Source: Phycisphaerae bacterium (GTDB taxonomy: Bacteria > Planctomycetota > Phycisphaerae > Phycisphaerales > SM1A02). From it: 43,062 nt of DNA. Where the stretch lies: contig JAEUIU010000083.1 in assembly GCA_016795065.1 (NCBI GenBank), positions 1 to 43,062 of the forward strand, read 5' to 3'. Of the stretch, positions 41,769 to 43,062 are shown in pieces (position 1 is the stretch's first letter; every line of letters begins with the position of its first letter). Position numbers and translations under genes: made by a program. Under the pieces are notes generated by a model. It saw only the letters and a list, made by a program, of their open reading frames with translations. It ran no database searches and was not told the origin of the DNA.

Positions 41769-41795
41769 GCCTTGAAAGCCGCTCGGCTCCAAGGC
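41769..41795 (+). terminator. Hairpin after the pilus operon
   Basis: GCCTTG pairs with CAAGGC, and inside them AGCC pairs with GGCT, making a 27-base hairpin 38 bases past the stop at 41731. No T run follows on the plus strand. Confidence 0.4.
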
Positions 41796-41807
41796 ACGAG
41801 GCTGGCT

Positions 41808-41835
41808 CCAAAAACCTGCCTGTGCCTCGGCAGGT
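41808..41835 (-). terminator. Terminator-like hairpin facing left
   Basis: ACCTGCC (41814-41820) pairs with GGCAGGT (41829-41835). On the minus strand a run of five T follows, so it would stop transcription coming from the right. No minus-strand gene is known there. Confidence 0.4.
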
Positions 41836-41902
41836 CCACCCCGATTATTGGGCAAAACGTCAGCACATCTCAAAAAGGCGGCGATGAATGCAGCCGAAGC
41901 AG

Positions 41903-41930
41903 TTGACATCTCCGCGAGGATCGCTATCTT
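41903..41930 (+). promoter_or_regulatory. Sigma-70 promoter of the 23S rRNA gene
   Basis: A perfect -35 box TTGACA (41903-41908) and a -10 box TATCTT (41925-41930) are 16 bases apart. It is the best promoter in the window and implies a start near 41938 and a leader of about 390 bases. Confidence 0.7.
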
Positions 41931-42060
41931 TCGCGGTCTGCACCTGAGACGGACCTCCGATCGCGGTGCAGCCGGTGACCCGGAAGTGACTGCCAGCGGC
42001 CAAGCCCGAGTGGGAAACCACGAACGGCAGGGCAGCGGCGATCGCGACCTTTACCGGTCG

Positions 42061-42072
42061 GCTCTTTGACAA
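42061..42072 (+). promoter_or_regulatory. boxA-like antitermination element
   Basis: GCTCTTTGACAA closely matches the rrn boxA core (GCTCTTTAACAA in Escherichia coli), where Nus factors bind to stop early termination. It lies between the promoter and 23S rRNA, as expected. Confidence 0.6.
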
Positions 42073-42324
42073 GTCATGAGTTTATAGTGAAGCGTCGCGG
42101 ATCCGAGCGCGAAGCGTGTGTACGTCTCTGACGTGCCTGCGTCGAGCGGATCGGATCGCAACACCGAGATGATGAGCAGCTTGAGCGACTGCTTGGCGGG
42201 CTGAGTGATCAGCACGCTGAGTTCCTGGGGCCGCCGAAAGAAAAACGGCGGGTATGCAACCCTGGGATGGCCCTCAGCTTCCGAACACAGACGGATAGCA
42301 ATCCGATCGGCGTTCGGTAGGTGA

Positions 42325-43062
42325 GACCAAGTCATTAAGGGCAGATGACGGATGTCTTGGCGTCAAGAGGCGATGAAGGACGTAGGAACCTGCGATAAGC
42401 CTAGAGGAGCTGGTAACCGAGCTTTGATTCTAGGATCTCCGAATGGGGCAACCCGACCCTTTGGGTCATCGATATCTGAATGTATAGGGTATCGAAGCGA
42501 ACCTAGCGAACTGAAACATCTTAGTAGCTAGAGGAAAGGAAAGCAACCGCGACTCCGTTAGTAGCGCCGAGCGAAAGCGGATCAGCCAGATTGCGGCGTG
42601 AACGAGCTGTGAAAGCTCGACCATAGAAGGTGATAGTCCTGTAATGCCGTTGCTGGTGAGGCCTTGAGTAGAGTCGGACTCGTGAAATCCGGCTTGAACA
42701 TGGGGGGACCACCCTCCAAGCCTAAGTACTACTTGACGACCGATAGTGAACCAGTAAGGCGACTGAACGATGAAAAGTACCCCGATAAGGGGAGTGAAAA
42801 GTACCTGAAATCATCTGCCTACACAGCGGTCGGAGCCCCTTCGGGGGTGACGGCGTGCCTTTTGCATAATGAGCTGGCGAGTTACTCTTTGCGGCAAGAC
42901 TAAGCCGAATCCCGGCGGAGTCGTAGGGAAACCGAGTCTTAAAAGGGCGCCGAGTCGCAGGGGGTAGACGCGAAACCGGTTGATCTACCCATGGGCAGGT
43001 TGAAGGGAGGGTAATGCCTCCTGGAGGACCGAAGCCGTGAACGTTGAAAAGTTCTGGCATGA
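42325..43062 (+). rRNA. 23S ribosomal RNA, 5' part (runs off the window)
   Basis: The sequence follows the 5' end of bacterial 23S rRNA: GGATGTCTTGGC and AGAGGCGATGAAGGACG near the start, GAACTGAAACATCTTAGTA, TAGTAGCGCCGAGCGAAAG, and CTGGAGGACCGAA near the end, matching about the first quarter of the molecule. The start is placed by alignment with Escherichia coli and may be off by a few bases. The open frames within are shadows. Confidence 0.93.

Larger units (their letters stand above)
41732..42324 (+). other. Leader region of the 23S rRNA gene
   Basis: The 593 bases between the pilus operon and 23S rRNA contain no gene. They hold two hairpins, a sigma-70 promoter and a boxA-like element, listed separately, and a short repeat CCGCCG/CGGCGG (42231-42236 with 42246-42251) that may be part of the 23S processing stem. 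No 16S rRNA or tRNA was found. Confidence 0.7.

Noticed and set aside
42051..43060. Several short open frames at the right end
   Set aside because: They lie within the rRNA leader and 23S rRNA itself.

Overview
The window is GC-rich bacterial chromosome, most likely from a planctomycete of the class Phycisphaerae. Three things point there: the secreted haloperoxidase-like protein ends in a GC-type dockerin tail common in that class; a 23S rRNA gene stands alone with its own promoter and no 16S or tRNA genes before it, as known for planctomycetes; and there is a PilM-PilN-like fusion. No insertion sequence, CRISPR array, tRNA or phage gene was found.

Layout. 1-5322: two paralogous secreted vanadium-haloperoxidase-like proteins (the first cut by the window edge), a small exported protein between them, and a class D beta-lactamase-like lipoprotein. 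5437-10404 (minus strand): a redox cluster, read in the order amicyanin-like cupredoxin, di-haem MauG/CcpA-type peroxidase, then a long frame joining a haem-c membrane module to a methyl-accepting chemotaxis protein. 10652-16114: a lipoprotein-like D-2-hydroxyacid dehydrogenase, an acyl-CoA desaturase, a compact operon (DUF1801, SpoIIE-type phosphatase, DinB-like) and a PNPOx-like flavoprotein. 16150-24630: polytopic membrane protein, hybrid histidine kinase, ABC ATPase with a large auxiliary membrane protein, and a 73-residue membrane protein. 24627-30218: M20 dipeptidase, zinc-ribbon membrane protein, two hypothetical proteins, a polytopic membrane protein and a YceH-like (DUF480) protein. 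30392-33988: two tandem chemoreceptors with a haem-c type sensory domain. 34114-35505: a four-repeat S1-domain RNA-binding protein. 36135-41731: an operon for a type IV pilus/type II secretion-like inner-membrane platform. 42325-end: 5' part of 23S rRNA, preceded by a sigma-70 promoter and a boxA-like element.

How it may fit together. The clearest theme is periplasmic redox chemistry coupled to chemotaxis: three of the signalling proteins carry CxxCH haem sites on or beside their sensory part, and one lies directly behind a copper protein and a haem peroxidase. A second theme is gene expression: eight genes have a TA---T hexamer only 6-8 bases before the start codon, as expected for leaderless mRNAs, while another group has clear Shine-Dalgarno sites. 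All functions are read from sequence alone.
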